The position numbers and the translations under genes are program-made. Shown here piece after piece: positions 7,968 to 15,917 of a stretch of 16,344 nt of DNA (the stretch's first letter is position 1; each line of letters starts with the position of its first letter). Source of the stretch: SIG598 sp045538015 (GTDB lineage Bacteria; Bacillota; Clostridia; Oscillospirales; Acutalibacteraceae); the NCBI GenBank assembly GCA_045538015.1, contig JAZSQO010000011.1:1-16344 (forward strand), given 5' to 3'. A model generated the notes under the pieces. The model did not search any database, was not told the origin of the DNA, and saw only the letters and a program-made list of their open reading frames with translations.

Positions 7968-8957
7968 ATGATTGAGATAAAAGACATCGGCAAAACCTAC
8001 CACTCCGTGAAGAAGGGCAAGGGCATCTCCGGCGCGGTAAAGGGCCTTTTCAAAAAAGAGACCACTCTTATCCGAGCCGTGGATCACCTGAGCTTTACCA
8101 TCGGCGACGGCGAGATGGTGGGCTTCATAGGGCCGAACGGCGCCGGAAAAAGCACCGCCATCAAAATGATGTGCGGCATACTCACTCCCACCGAGGGCGA
8201 GATACTCTTTGACGGACTGAACATCACAAAGCACCGCAAGGAGGTGGTCCAGAACATCGGTGTCGTCTTCGGCCAGCGCACCCAGCTCAACTGGGATCTG
8301 CGGCTGGGAGAGACCTTCGAGCTGCTCCGGCGGATATATCGCATCGAAAAGACACAGTACCAGAGCACTCTCCGCGAGCTGGACGAAATCCTCGGCATAA
8401 ACGAGCTTATCGACAAGCCGGTGCGCCAGATGTCGCTGGGTCAGCGTATGCGCGGCGATCTTGCCGCCGCCATGCTTCATTCGCCCAAGGTTCTCTTCCT
8501 CGACGAGCCTACCATCGGTCTGGATGTGGAATCCAAGTACGCCCTGCGCCGCTTTGTCCGGAGCATCAACGAACAGCGAGGCACCACCGTGCTCCTCACT
8601 ACCCACGACCTCGGCGACATCGAGCAGCTTTGCCGGCGCATAATCATCATAAACCGAGGCCGTCTGATGGAGGACGGTGATCTCAGCCGGATAGTGGAGC
8701 GCATCGCGCCCTATCGCACCCTGAAGGTTGAATACTACGACGAGAGCTGTCCCACCCACGAGCGATGCGAGCTTATCTCCCACAGCAGCAATATCGCCGA
8801 GTACAGATTCAGAAAATCGGAGATCACCGCCGCTGCCCTCATCGCCGATCTCTCCCGGCACGCACCGATCAGGGATCTGTCCATAGAAGAAGCCGGCATA
8901 GACGATATCATAAGAATTGCCTACGGCCAGAGCGGCGCGGAAGGCGCCTGCCGGTAA
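7968..8957 (+). CDS. ABC transporter ATP-binding protein (COG4586-like)
   Basis: 329 residues from ATG at 7968, with GTGAGG 8 nt upstream. The frame stays open much further upstream, but that part overlaps the permease gene and is noise. Walker A is GPNGAGKST (55-63), the signature is MSLGQRMRGDL (starting at 155), Walker B is VLFLDEP with D179 and E180, and the switch histidine is H213 in TTHD. A basic insertion after the first strand (KKGKGISGAVKGLFKKE) is typical of the COG4586 ATPases that work with DUF990 permeases. About 95 residues follow the nucleotide-binding core as a C-terminal accessory domain. It hydrolyses ATP at the inner face of the membrane to power the two preceding permeases. 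The signature reads LGQRM rather than LSGGQ, as is common in this subfamily. Confidence 0.93.
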   Translation: MIEIKDIGKTYHSVKKGKGISGAVKGLFKKETTLIRAVDHLSFTIGDGEMVGFIGPNGAGKSTAIKMMCGILTPTEGEILFDGLNITKHRKEVVQNIGVVFGQRTQLNWDLRLGETFELLRRIYRIEKTQYQSTLRELDEILGINELIDKPVRQMSLGQRMRGDLAAAMLHSPKVLFLDEPTIGLDVESKYALRRFVRSINEQRGTTVLLTTHDLGDIEQLCRRIIIINRGRLMEDGDLSRIVERIAPYRTLKVEYYDESCPTHERCELISHSSNIAEYRFRKSEITAAALIADLSRHAPIRDLSIEEAGIDDIIRIAYGQSGAEGACR

Positions 8958-8988
8958 CGGATTACAAAAGAAAGCGAGGGAAAACGTT

Positions 8989-9942
8989 ATGACAGAGCTC
9001 AGCAAGAATATCATCTCAGAGAATCCCGGCGAGGATACCGACGCAATAAGCACTCCCGCTTCCGCACCCTCCGACGGAATCTCAGAAGCCGAAGAAACCG
9101 CGGCCGCCGGGCCTGAGGACAAGGACGAGGATATCCCGGTGGTCTGCCCGGAGGGTATGTCCGACTACGAGTTTGACGAATACTACGCCGCCATCTCCAT
9201 GCCCGACTACGAGGACATTCCCGATGACGACGAGCGATACATATCCAACTCCAGCAGAATGCGAACCTTCCTTCAGGAAAAGCAGAGCGCGGAGCCGGTT
9301 CCTTCGCTCACCGCTCCGGCAAGGAAAACCCTCCGAGGAGCCATAAGCAACTTTGTCTACCACCACAGATTCCTCAGTATTCTTATTGCCGCAGCCATCA
9401 TCGCCGCCGCAATATGGGGAGGCGTTGCCTACAGCCGCGGCCGTGTGGACTACAGCATCGGCATTTACACCGAGGATATGAGCTTTTCCCGTGAAGAGCT
9501 TTCAGCCATAGAGCGGTCGCTGGCCGCCTACGGCAAGGACATCAACAATGACGGCCGGGTGGTGGTCAGAGTGCGGGCCTACAATCCCATCGGCGACGAT
9601 GCGTGGACCTTTTTCACTCAGACCGCATATCTGAAGCGCGACCTCTACGGCGACGGCAAGCACGGCAGCCGCATCAACGACATTCTCATAACCGACAAGG
9701 CGGTCAGCGACATTCTCCGCGGCAGCTACGGCACCAATTTCTTCGACAAGCTCAGCGGAGACGAATACTGGGTGAACATCAGCGGTACCGTCCTGCCCGA
9801 CGAAATTCCCGACGGCCTCGGAATCATGCTGCTCAGCCGCAATATGTACATCGACCGTGAGATCTCCGTGCCCCGCTACAACAACGCAAGAGGGCTTATA
9901 GAGACGATCGCCGAGCGAAACGATGGGCTCTTTGACTTCTGA
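8989..9942 (+). CDS. Single-pass membrane protein of unknown function at the end of the ABC operon
   Basis: 317 residues, not recognised. ATG at 8989 is preceded by GCGAGGG 8 nt upstream. The in-frame extension to 8917 overlaps the ATPase gene and is less likely. Residues 1 to about 120 are acidic, Ser/Pro-rich and probably disordered and cytoplasmic, with a DYEFDEYYAAISMPDYED stretch. A short basic patch and a membrane helix (128-151) follow. The C-terminal 165 residues would be outside. They begin with strand-like YSIGIYTEDMSF and a helix, then D184-I-N186-N-D188-G189, a calcium-loop-like motif, and later ILITDKAVSDIL. The layout suggests the first lobe of a solute-binding fold, but this is inference. 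It lies 31 nt after the ATPase gene and before a strong terminator, so it is probably a dedicated partner of the transporter, for example a substrate-capture or regulatory subunit. Confidence 0.8.
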   Translation: MTELSKNIISENPGEDTDAISTPASAPSDGISEAEETAAAGPEDKDEDIPVVCPEGMSDYEFDEYYAAISMPDYEDIPDDDERYISNSSRMRTFLQEKQSAEPVPSLTAPARKTLRGAISNFVYHHRFLSILIAAAIIAAAIWGGVAYSRGRVDYSIGIYTEDMSFSREELSAIERSLAAYGKDINNDGRVVVRVRAYNPIGDDAWTFFTQTAYLKRDLYGDGKHGSRINDILITDKAVSDILRGSYGTNFFDKLSGDEYWVNISGTVLPDEIPDGLGIMLLSRNMYIDREISVPRYNNARGLIETIAERNDGLFDF

Positions 9943-9998
9943 GGCTCTTGCGACGCTGTGGCCTCCGCACCGGACACAGAACAGAATATATGAACAAA

Positions 9999-10042
9999 CG
10001 GGAGGTGCCGCAGTGTTTTGCGGCACCTCCCGAAATGTTTTT
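9999..10042 (+). terminator. Intrinsic terminator of the AraC-ABC operon
   Basis: A perfect 14-bp GC-rich stem (CGGGAGGTGCCGCA at 9999-10012 pairing with 10019-10032) closes a 6-nt loop. TTTTT follows after five bases. It ends the operon about 55 nt past the last stop codon. Confidence 0.88.
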
Positions 10043-10093
10043 GCGGAATCTGAAGAGTGGGGGAGAAAGGGTACCGATCGACTTGGTTATTGG

Positions 10094-10122
10094 TTGACAT
10101 TTTTTGCTATAAGGTGTAAAAT
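10094..10122 (+). promoter_or_regulatory. Sigma-A-type promoter of the PBP operon
   Basis: A perfect TTGACA at 10094-10099 and TAAAAT at 10117-10122 are separated by 17 nt. Initiation near 10129 would give a leader of about 95 nt, AT-rich, ending in AAAGGAA before the ATG at 10224. Confidence 0.88.
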
Positions 10123-10223
10123 GATTCAATGAATTTATAGAATATGGTTAAAATGACCATAACAGATAATTGTAAATAAAAAGTTACATCCGCGCAATGG
10201 GAGTGGAGTAACAAAGGAAAGCT

Positions 10224-11564
10224 ATGAGTGATAATAACCGTAAAAAGATGCTTGGGGCGATCGTGCTGTTTCTGGTTGCGGCTGCGTGTTTGTTAAGCTC
10301 AACTCACTGCCGGATCGAGAAACGCGAAAGCACTGACGCATATTGTGAGACTGCCGTTGATATGGAGAAGCGCGCCGACGTGATTGAAGGCGTCATAGTG
10401 GACAGTTACGGCGAAGTAATTACCCAGGCGGAAGACTACGGCATCAGCGGACAGTGTGTTCAGAAGCATTTTGGCTGCCTGGTCGGCTTTAATGATCCGG
10501 AATGCGGAAGCTTCGGATTAAGAGGAAAATTCTCCGATTATCTGTATACGCCGGACAATTCCGGACACGGCGCGAAAATCGTGCTTACAGTGGACAGTGC
10601 TTTGCAGAATTATATTGGCGATCAGATGGCAGGCATCAACGGCTCCGTGATTGCAATGGAGCGTGATTCCGGAAGAATCCTTGCTCTTGTATCCTCGAAT
10701 GACGACTTTCCGGATGTAAACAGAATACCGGAAATGACCAAGGAGATTTTTGATAGCGCAGTGCTTCCGATAACAGCCTACGGATATGCTGACTCGGAAA
10801 CGCCGGGCAGCGTTTTCAAAATCATTACAGCCTGCGCCATTATTGAAAACAATATGGAGAATCAGAAATATACCGACATGGGAATTGCGGAAATCGGGGC
10901 TTTTTCCATTCGGAACGCCCATCACAAGGTGTACGGAGATGTGTCGCTCAGGGACGCCTTTGCGCATTCGGTCAACACTTACTTTGCGGCGATGTCAGCG
11001 GAACTGGGGTGTGATGTCATTGAGCGGAAGAGCCGTGCCTTTCTGCTGGGAGAGGACATAGAACTTGATTTTACCACGCTGACGTCGGTGGTCGATATGA
11101 AGGCAGATATTCCGGAGATGGCGGCAATAACCGGATACGGTCAGGGCTACACGCAGGTCACGCCTCTACATATGGCGATAATTGCGTCGGCAGTGGCTAA
11201 TGGCGGCGAGATGATTGAGCCGTATCTGGTGGATTCGATTGTTCGCGGAGAAAAGACGATCTATACCGGCCGGAGCGAGGTTCTTGCCAGACCGATTTCG
11301 GCGGAAACGGCGGAAATGGTAAAGGATATAATGCACTATACCGCAGTGGAATCCTACGGAATTGACAGCGAGAAATATGGAATGATCTGTGCAAAAACTG
11401 GCACCGCAGAGCTCACCAACGGCCTGAATCACGCTTATCTGGTTACATTCAACGATGAGTATATTGTTGTTGCCAGCCGCAACGACACCATGGAATACGG
11501 CATTTCACTCAAGGACATTGTCCTGAGCGTATATGACCGGCTGATGTCAAAGGGAGGCGAATAA
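10224..11564 (+). CDS. Class B penicillin-binding protein (peptidoglycan transpeptidase), short form
   Basis: 446 residues. A single N-terminal membrane segment (about 9-26) anchors the protein with its catalytic domain outside. The dimerisation region is much reduced, with only VIEGVIVDSYGEVIT recalling the usual start. Catalytic motifs are complete: S196-V-F-K199 in TPGSVFKI, S249-V-N251, and K391-T-G393 in CAKTGTAEL. It would cross-link peptidoglycan peptides and bind beta-lactams. At 446 residues it is shorter than typical division or elongation PBPs (about 550-700), closer to PbpA-type enzymes. The segment before the active serine lacks the usual NRA...YPPGS form. It has AAAGGAA at 10213-10219 and is the first gene behind a strong promoter, with the next start codon abutting its stop, so it heads a three-gene operon. 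No FtsW/RodA-type glycosyltransferase partner lies nearby. Confidence 0.92.
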   Translation: MSDNNRKKMLGAIVLFLVAAACLLSSTHCRIEKRESTDAYCETAVDMEKRADVIEGVIVDSYGEVITQAEDYGISGQCVQKHFGCLVGFNDPECGSFGLRGKFSDYLYTPDNSGHGAKIVLTVDSALQNYIGDQMAGINGSVIAMERDSGRILALVSSNDDFPDVNRIPEMTKEIFDSAVLPITAYGYADSETPGSVFKIITACAIIENNMENQKYTDMGIAEIGAFSIRNAHHKVYGDVSLRDAFAHSVNTYFAAMSAELGCDVIERKSRAFLLGEDIELDFTTLTSVVDMKADIPEMAAITGYGQGYTQVTPLHMAIIASAVANGGEMIEPYLVDSIVRGEKTIYTGRSEVLARPISAETAEMVKDIMHYTAVESYGIDSEKYGMICAKTGTAELTNGLNHAYLVTFNDEYIVVASRNDTMEYGISLKDIVLSVYDRLMSKGGE

Positions 11565-12596
11565 ATGGCGGGGAAAATCCGGTTTTTTTTCGAAAAAACA
11601 AAAGAATACGGCGGCGCCGCAGCCTCGTCCATTCGCGCCAGGATAAGGAAATGCCGGGATATCGTTGGGAAACGGCTTTCCTCGTTCAGGTGGACGAAAG
11701 GCCGTGCAGCGGTTCTGTGCTGTGCGGGTCTGGTGTCACTGTTTCTGCTCGTTATGTACGGCCCGTTCAAAGGGCTGAGTGATCTGTATATCACCACAGC
11801 CATGCATACCAGCGACCACCGGTATCTTGCCCGAATGTTCTATTCGGATGAATACATTAATCAGGTTTTGGAGAGAAACTGTGTCAGCGAACCGAGCAGC
11901 TCGGTCTCAACTCCCGTAAGCGGAGAACGCAGTGATAGTATCCGGGTTGTTGAAATATGGGAAGATGGTCTTTCCGGTTATCTGCTTATCGTTTCCGACC
12001 CGTCCCGAATAGGGATCGTTCCCTGCGGAAACGGTGGCGGTATGCTGCTGGAGGATATAGCGGAGCAACACGGTGCCGCTGCAGCTATAAATGCCAGCGG
12101 ATATATCAGCAAAGCACAGACCGATGTCCCGAACGGTCTGGTGATATACGACCATAAAGTGGTTCACAAGTGCGACAGTGACAAGCATTCCTTCCTTGCG
12201 ATTGATGACGAAAGCCGGCTGCATTTCGGCGTGCTGAGCGAAAGGGAGATAATCAATCGCAGCTACCACAGTGTGATCGACTTCGGGCCGCTGCTCATCC
12301 TTAACGGAGAGCCGAGCGAGATATCGGGCTACGGTACCGGGCTTTCCGCTCGGACAGCCATCGGACAGACAGCGGACGGCGAGGTGCTTCTTCTGGTGGT
12401 TGACGGTATGCAGGTGAGCACTCTGGGAGCATCCCTTCAGGATATACAGGACATCATGCTTAGTCACGGTGCCGTCAACGCAATATCCCTCGACGGAGGC
12501 TCCTCATCCAGTATGTATTACAATGGAGAAATAATTAATAATCCCAGCCAGGGGAAGAACGGCAGGGTAATACCCAACGCCATCATAGTAAAATGA
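11565..12596 (+). CDS. Membrane-anchored phosphodiester glycosidase family protein (NAGPA domain)
   Basis: 343 residues. A basic cytoplasmic stretch (1 to about 45) precedes one membrane helix (about 48-66), placing the catalytic domain outside. From about residue 125 the protein shows the NAGPA-type fold: AAINASGYIS, the conserved SARTAIGQTADGEVLLLVVDG, and the near C-terminal hallmark AISLDGGSSSSMYYNGE. The family is named for the human enzyme that removes GlcNAc from GlcNAc-1-phosphodiester caps. Bacterial members are linked to exopolysaccharide or wall glycan metabolism. The substrate here is not known; a phosphodiester-linked wall polymer is my inference. The start codon directly follows the PBP stop, and its GGGAGG site lies within the PBP gene, so the two are translationally coupled. 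The BspA-like gene follows after 22 nt. Confidence 0.88.
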   Translation: MAGKIRFFFEKTKEYGGAAASSIRARIRKCRDIVGKRLSSFRWTKGRAAVLCCAGLVSLFLLVMYGPFKGLSDLYITTAMHTSDHRYLARMFYSDEYINQVLERNCVSEPSSSVSTPVSGERSDSIRVVEIWEDGLSGYLLIVSDPSRIGIVPCGNGGGMLLEDIAEQHGAAAAINASGYISKAQTDVPNGLVIYDHKVVHKCDSDKHSFLAIDDESRLHFGVLSEREIINRSYHSVIDFGPLLILNGEPSEISGYGTGLSARTAIGQTADGEVLLLVVDGMQVSTLGASLQDIQDIMLSHGAVNAISLDGGSSSSMYYNGEIINNPSQGKNGRVIPNAIIVK

Positions 12597-12618
12597 CTTT
12601 GTAAAGGAGCGCCTTGCA

Positions 12619-15534
12619 ATGAAAACCAAACTGATAAAAATCGTCACGGTGCTGATAGCGGTAGTAATTTGTCTGGGAACAGTAGGCTATGCAATCCCTG
12701 AGGAAGGAATATCCTTTGATATCGGCAGATATTCCTTTAACATATCCGGATTTCGCGGCTTGTTCGCCGACGCGGTTGCCGACAGAACCAATACCTATGA
12801 AATAATTGACAACGGCGACGGCACCGCGTGGATCAGGGCGTATATCGGCGAGGAGACCGAAATCGTGATACCGCCGGTTATCGACGGCCTTACCATAACA
12901 GAGATCGGCCCGTACGCATTTTCTGATTGTGTTGAGATGACCAGCGTGGTTATTCCCGACACGGTCACGGAGATCGGAGATTTTGCGTTCTATCAGAATC
13001 TCCATCTTTCCCAGGTGACATTGCCGGACAGTGTGAGCCATATTGGTTACTGTGCGTTTGGAAATACTCCGTGGCAGAGGTCGCTGATAGAAACTTCTGA
13101 GGGACCGTATGTAACAGTAGCAGATAGTCTGCTTGCCTTTAAGGGCTCCGGTGAGGTAGTTATTCCTTCGCATATCAGAACGCTGGCAGCGAGCGCTTTC
13201 GACGAGGCAGAGGTTACCCGCGTGGTCATCCCGGAGGGCGTAACATATTTGCCCGGATACACCTTCTTTTATTGCGATACTTTGAAAGAGGTTGTTCTTC
13301 CGTCGACACTTACGGAAATAGGAAACGGTGCGTTCCGTTATTGCAGCAGCCTTGAAAAGGTGAATCTTGAAAATGTTGAAATAATAGGCGGCGAGGCATT
13401 TTCCTCATGTGAGAAGCTGGAGGAGGCCGATCTTTCCTGCGCGACTGAAATAGGAGCAGGTGCTTTTGAGAACTGCAGCTCAATCGGTAAGGTGACATTT
13501 GGTGCCGAGGCAGTATCGATCAAGTATGATGCGTTCAATGGATGCACCGCTATTACCAGCATTAACATTCCCGGCGATGATTCCGAAATATATGGCGAGG
13601 CTTTTTCCGGGTGTGCCAGCCTCACGGATGTGGAATTCAGCGAGAATATCGCGCTGGTAGTTGGCACTGCTTTTAATAACACTCCGTGGCTGGAAAATAA
13701 TGAGGGCTTCGGCATAGTCAACAATGTCCTGATGTTTTATGTTGGCAATGATGCCGAGGTTACCGTGCCCTCTGGGGTGAAAGAAATAAGGGAATATGTT
13801 TTCTCGGATAACGAATATCTGACCAAGATAACTCTTCCTGACTCTGTGGAGGAAATAGGTTATTTTGCGTGCTATGGATGCTCGGAACTGAACACCGTGA
13901 ATATTCCCGAATCGGTCAGGTATATCAGGGACAGTGCGTTCAGGTATTGTACTAAACTGACATCAATTGATATCCCTGAAAAAATAGAGCATATCGGCGA
14001 CAACGCATTTTACGGTACTCCATGGTATGAAAATCTCAGCGAAGACTATGTGATTTTCAATAATATACTTGTGAAATGCAATCGGCTCGACACAGAAATA
14101 GTCGTTCCCGATGGCGTTACATGGATATGTGAAGAAGCGTTTGACGGATATAGAAAAGAAAAGCCGGATTCGGACACATGGGAAACCTACGCGCAGGATG
14201 TTACCAGCATCTATATGCCGGACACGGTGACTCACTTCGGCGGCTTTGAATACTACACTGCTCTTAAGGAAGTCACGCTGCCTGCGTCCCTTACCGAGCT
14301 GGGCGACTATGCGTTTTATCGGTGTGAAAAACTTGAATCTGTTGTCATACCGAATAATGTGAATAGAATCGGGAAATGGGCATTTAATGGCTGCACAGCG
14401 CTGGAAAGCGTGATCTTCTCTGACAATATTGGGGCGATAGGTGATGCGGCATTCGGCGAATGTTTCAACCTCAAGAGTGTTACCCTTCCCCGAGAGCTTG
14501 GCCGTATTGGACAGTCGGCCTTTGAATTTACCGGAATCGAAAGTGTCACCATGTATGACAACATTGTGCAGATCGGAGAGCGTGCATTCAAGGGATCGGA
14601 TATCATGGGCGGCGATGTGTACTATAATGGTTCGATATCATCGTGGGACAGAATTGACATGAATGGCACGAACTACGACTTCCTCAATTCCAACATTCAC
14701 TATATCACTTCCGTTGAGGATGCGGCGTCTGATGATATCATCTTTACCGCGGAGGGTAAAGCGGTTGAGCCGGAATCGGTCGAGCTTGTCATGAATAAAA
14801 CGGCCAACGAAGCCAAGCTCATCGATGCCATAGGTGCCGACAGCGGCGACTGCTATACTTATGACATTTCTCTCAGAGATAAGAGCGGAAACGAGGTTCA
14901 GATAGAAAAAGGAACTGTTGAGTGCGTCATCCCCTTCTCCGGCGGCGCGTCATACGACAACCGCAGCGAGTATGAGTTTGCTCTCTATCACTTTGCCGAC
15001 GGCACGGAAAAAGAACAACTGGACATTTCCGTGGAAAGGGACGGAATAAAATTTGAGGCAGACAGCTTCAGTCCGTATATCCTTGTTTGTGAAAAATTTG
15101 ATCCCGACACTGTCAGCAGCGTGTCCTACGACGCAAACGGAGGCGTTGATGCTCCGGAATCTCAGATCAAGAAACATGATATTGACCTTGTCCTCAGCAC
15201 AGCCGTGCCCACCAGAGAAGGCTATATGTTCACTGGATGGAATACCGAATCCGACGGCAGCGGCATAAGCTATGCTCCCGGTGCAGTGTATACGCTGAAC
15301 GAGGAACTTATGCTCTACGCACAGTGGAGCAGCCGACTTCCCGGCGATGTCAACTCCGACGGTAAGGTGGATATGAAGGATTCCACTGTACTGCGCCGCT
15401 ATCTTGCCGAATGGGAGGACGTTGATATCGACGAAGCCAATGCCGATGTCAACGGTGACGGAGAGGTGACTCTGATTGATTCCACCATCCTGCGCCGTTA
15501 TCTTGCAAAATGGGACGGCGTGGCACTTAAGTAA
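12619..15534 (+). CDS. BspA-like leucine-rich-repeat surface protein with Listeria-type repeat and C-terminal type I dockerin
   Basis: 971 residues. The signal peptide ends near VGYA (about residue 26). Residues about 70-680 are BspA/LRR_5 repeats (I-P-x-x-V-T-x-I-G-x-x-A-F form) broken three times by a TPW unit (W152, W357, W469), after which the array restarts. About 690-834 is a beta-rich domain ending FSPYILV. About 835-904 is a Listeria-Bacteroides repeat (YDANGG to YAQWS). From P908 to about 967 lies a type I dockerin with two calcium-loop repeats, GDVNSDGKVDMKDSTVLRRYLA-like and ADVNGDGEVTLIDSTILRRYLA-like. A dockerin docks the protein on a cohesin of a cellulosome scaffold or of an anchored surface protein. 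There is no catalytic domain, so it is probably a binding or structural component. AAAGGAG at 12603-12609 precedes the ATG by 9 nt. It is the last gene of the PBP operon. Confidence 0.93.
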   Translation: MKTKLIKIVTVLIAVVICLGTVGYAIPEEGISFDIGRYSFNISGFRGLFADAVADRTNTYEIIDNGDGTAWIRAYIGEETEIVIPPVIDGLTITEIGPYAFSDCVEMTSVVIPDTVTEIGDFAFYQNLHLSQVTLPDSVSHIGYCAFGNTPWQRSLIETSEGPYVTVADSLLAFKGSGEVVIPSHIRTLAASAFDEAEVTRVVIPEGVTYLPGYTFFYCDTLKEVVLPSTLTEIGNGAFRYCSSLEKVNLENVEIIGGEAFSSCEKLEEADLSCATEIGAGAFENCSSIGKVTFGAEAVSIKYDAFNGCTAITSINIPGDDSEIYGEAFSGCASLTDVEFSENIALVVGTAFNNTPWLENNEGFGIVNNVLMFYVGNDAEVTVPSGVKEIREYVFSDNEYLTKITLPDSVEEIGYFACYGCSELNTVNIPESVRYIRDSAFRYCTKLTSIDIPEKIEHIGDNAFYGTPWYENLSEDYVIFNNILVKCNRLDTEIVVPDGVTWICEEAFDGYRKEKPDSDTWETYAQDVTSIYMPDTVTHFGGFEYYTALKEVTLPASLTELGDYAFYRCEKLESVVIPNNVNRIGKWAFNGCTALESVIFSDNIGAIGDAAFGECFNLKSVTLPRELGRIGQSAFEFTGIESVTMYDNIVQIGERAFKGSDIMGGDVYYNGSISSWDRIDMNGTNYDFLNSNIHYITSVEDAASDDIIFTAEGKAVEPESVELVMNKTANEAKLIDAIGADSGDCYTYDISLRDKSGNEVQIEKGTVECVIPFSGGASYDNRSEYEFALYHFADGTEKEQLDISVERDGIKFEADSFSPYILVCEKFDPDTVSSVSYDANGGVDAPESQIKKHDIDLVLSTAVPTREGYMFTGWNTESDGSGISYAPGAVYTLNEELMLYAQWSSRLPGDVNSDGKVDMKDSTVLRRYLAEWEDVDIDEANADVNGDGEVTLIDSTILRRYLAKWDGVALK
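15340..15519 (+). other. Type I dockerin-encoding segment
   Basis: Two near-identical 22-residue calcium-loop/helix repeats sit at the C-terminus of the BspA-like protein. Both have DVNxDG loops followed by D-S-T and the helix LRRYLA. The S-T pair at the usual cohesin-contact positions is the same in both repeats, which fits symmetrical dual-mode binding. The cohesin partner is outside this window. Confidence 0.9.
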
Positions 15535-15565
15535 AACCGAGAGGACGCTGATGCAAAGAAAATGT

Positions 15566-15604
15566 CGGTTGCTCATTTCGGATGAGCATGACAGACCGGT
15601 TTTT
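15566..15604 (+). terminator. Probable intrinsic terminator after the dockerin protein gene
   Basis: A 7-bp stem TGCTCAT (15570-15576) with ATGAGCA (15582-15588) closes a TTCGG loop. Outer CGGT/ACCG pairing extends the foot, and TTTTT follows at 15600-15604. It lies about 30 nt after the stop codon. Confidence 0.6.
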
Positions 15605-15623
15605 CACAGATAAAGTTCTGACA

Positions 15624-15667
15624 CAAACAGCGAGAGTCGCCCTATAGGGTGCGGCTCTCGCTGTTTG
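15624..15667. terminator. Long hairpin, probable second (bidirectional) terminator
   Basis: A perfect 13-bp arm CAAACAGCGAGAG (15624-15636) pairs with 15655-15667. Four more pairs, one of them a T-G wobble, continue inward to a palindromic CCTATAGGG loop region. Tails are only mildly T-rich (TGTTATCT on the right). It could insulate the operon from the inserted element, or stop transcription coming from either side. Confidence 0.6.
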
Positions 15668-15798
15668 CTGTTATCTCGCCGCTCATGATGCCTTGCAGAG
15701 CCGCGGGCTGCTTGATACTATTGTTTAATAGGGTAGTGTCAAGAATTATGCGCAAATTAGTTTGCAGGAGCTCAAAATGAAGTCGTGAGTATGTTGTT

Positions 15799-15819
15799 AA
15801 ACATAGCTCGGCTATGTTT
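15799..15819. repeat. Perfect short inverted repeat inside the IS end
   Basis: AAACATAGC (15799-15807) and GCTATGTTT (15811-15819) are exact complements around a 3-nt TCG loop. The hairpin lies in the non-coding end of the IS256-family element. It may be a transposase-related structure or a block to incoming transcription. Confidence 0.7.
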
Positions 15820-15835
15820 GACGTGATTGACTGAC

Positions 15836-15909
15836 AGCATACGGAAAGGCGCTGGTCAAGGGTGGCGAAGCCACTTGCGCAGCCCTTGACCGGTGACTTT
15901 CTGTATGCT
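15836..15909 (-). terminator. Large nested hairpin just downstream of the transposase gene
   Basis: AGCATAC (15836-15842) pairs with GTATGCT (15903-15909), GAAAG with CTTTC, and GGTCAAGGG with CCCTTGACC. A TGGC/GCCA stem caps the structure. It starts 8 nt past the transposase stop on the minus strand. It probably ends transposase transcription or shields the element from outside transcription. No clear U-run follows, so the terminator call is tentative. Confidence 0.55.
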
Positions 15910-15917
15910 ACTTTCGG

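Noticed and set aside
15535..15917. Small gene between the dockerin protein and the transposase
   Set aside because: No frame with a ribosome site; the stretch is accounted for by hairpins and the IS end.
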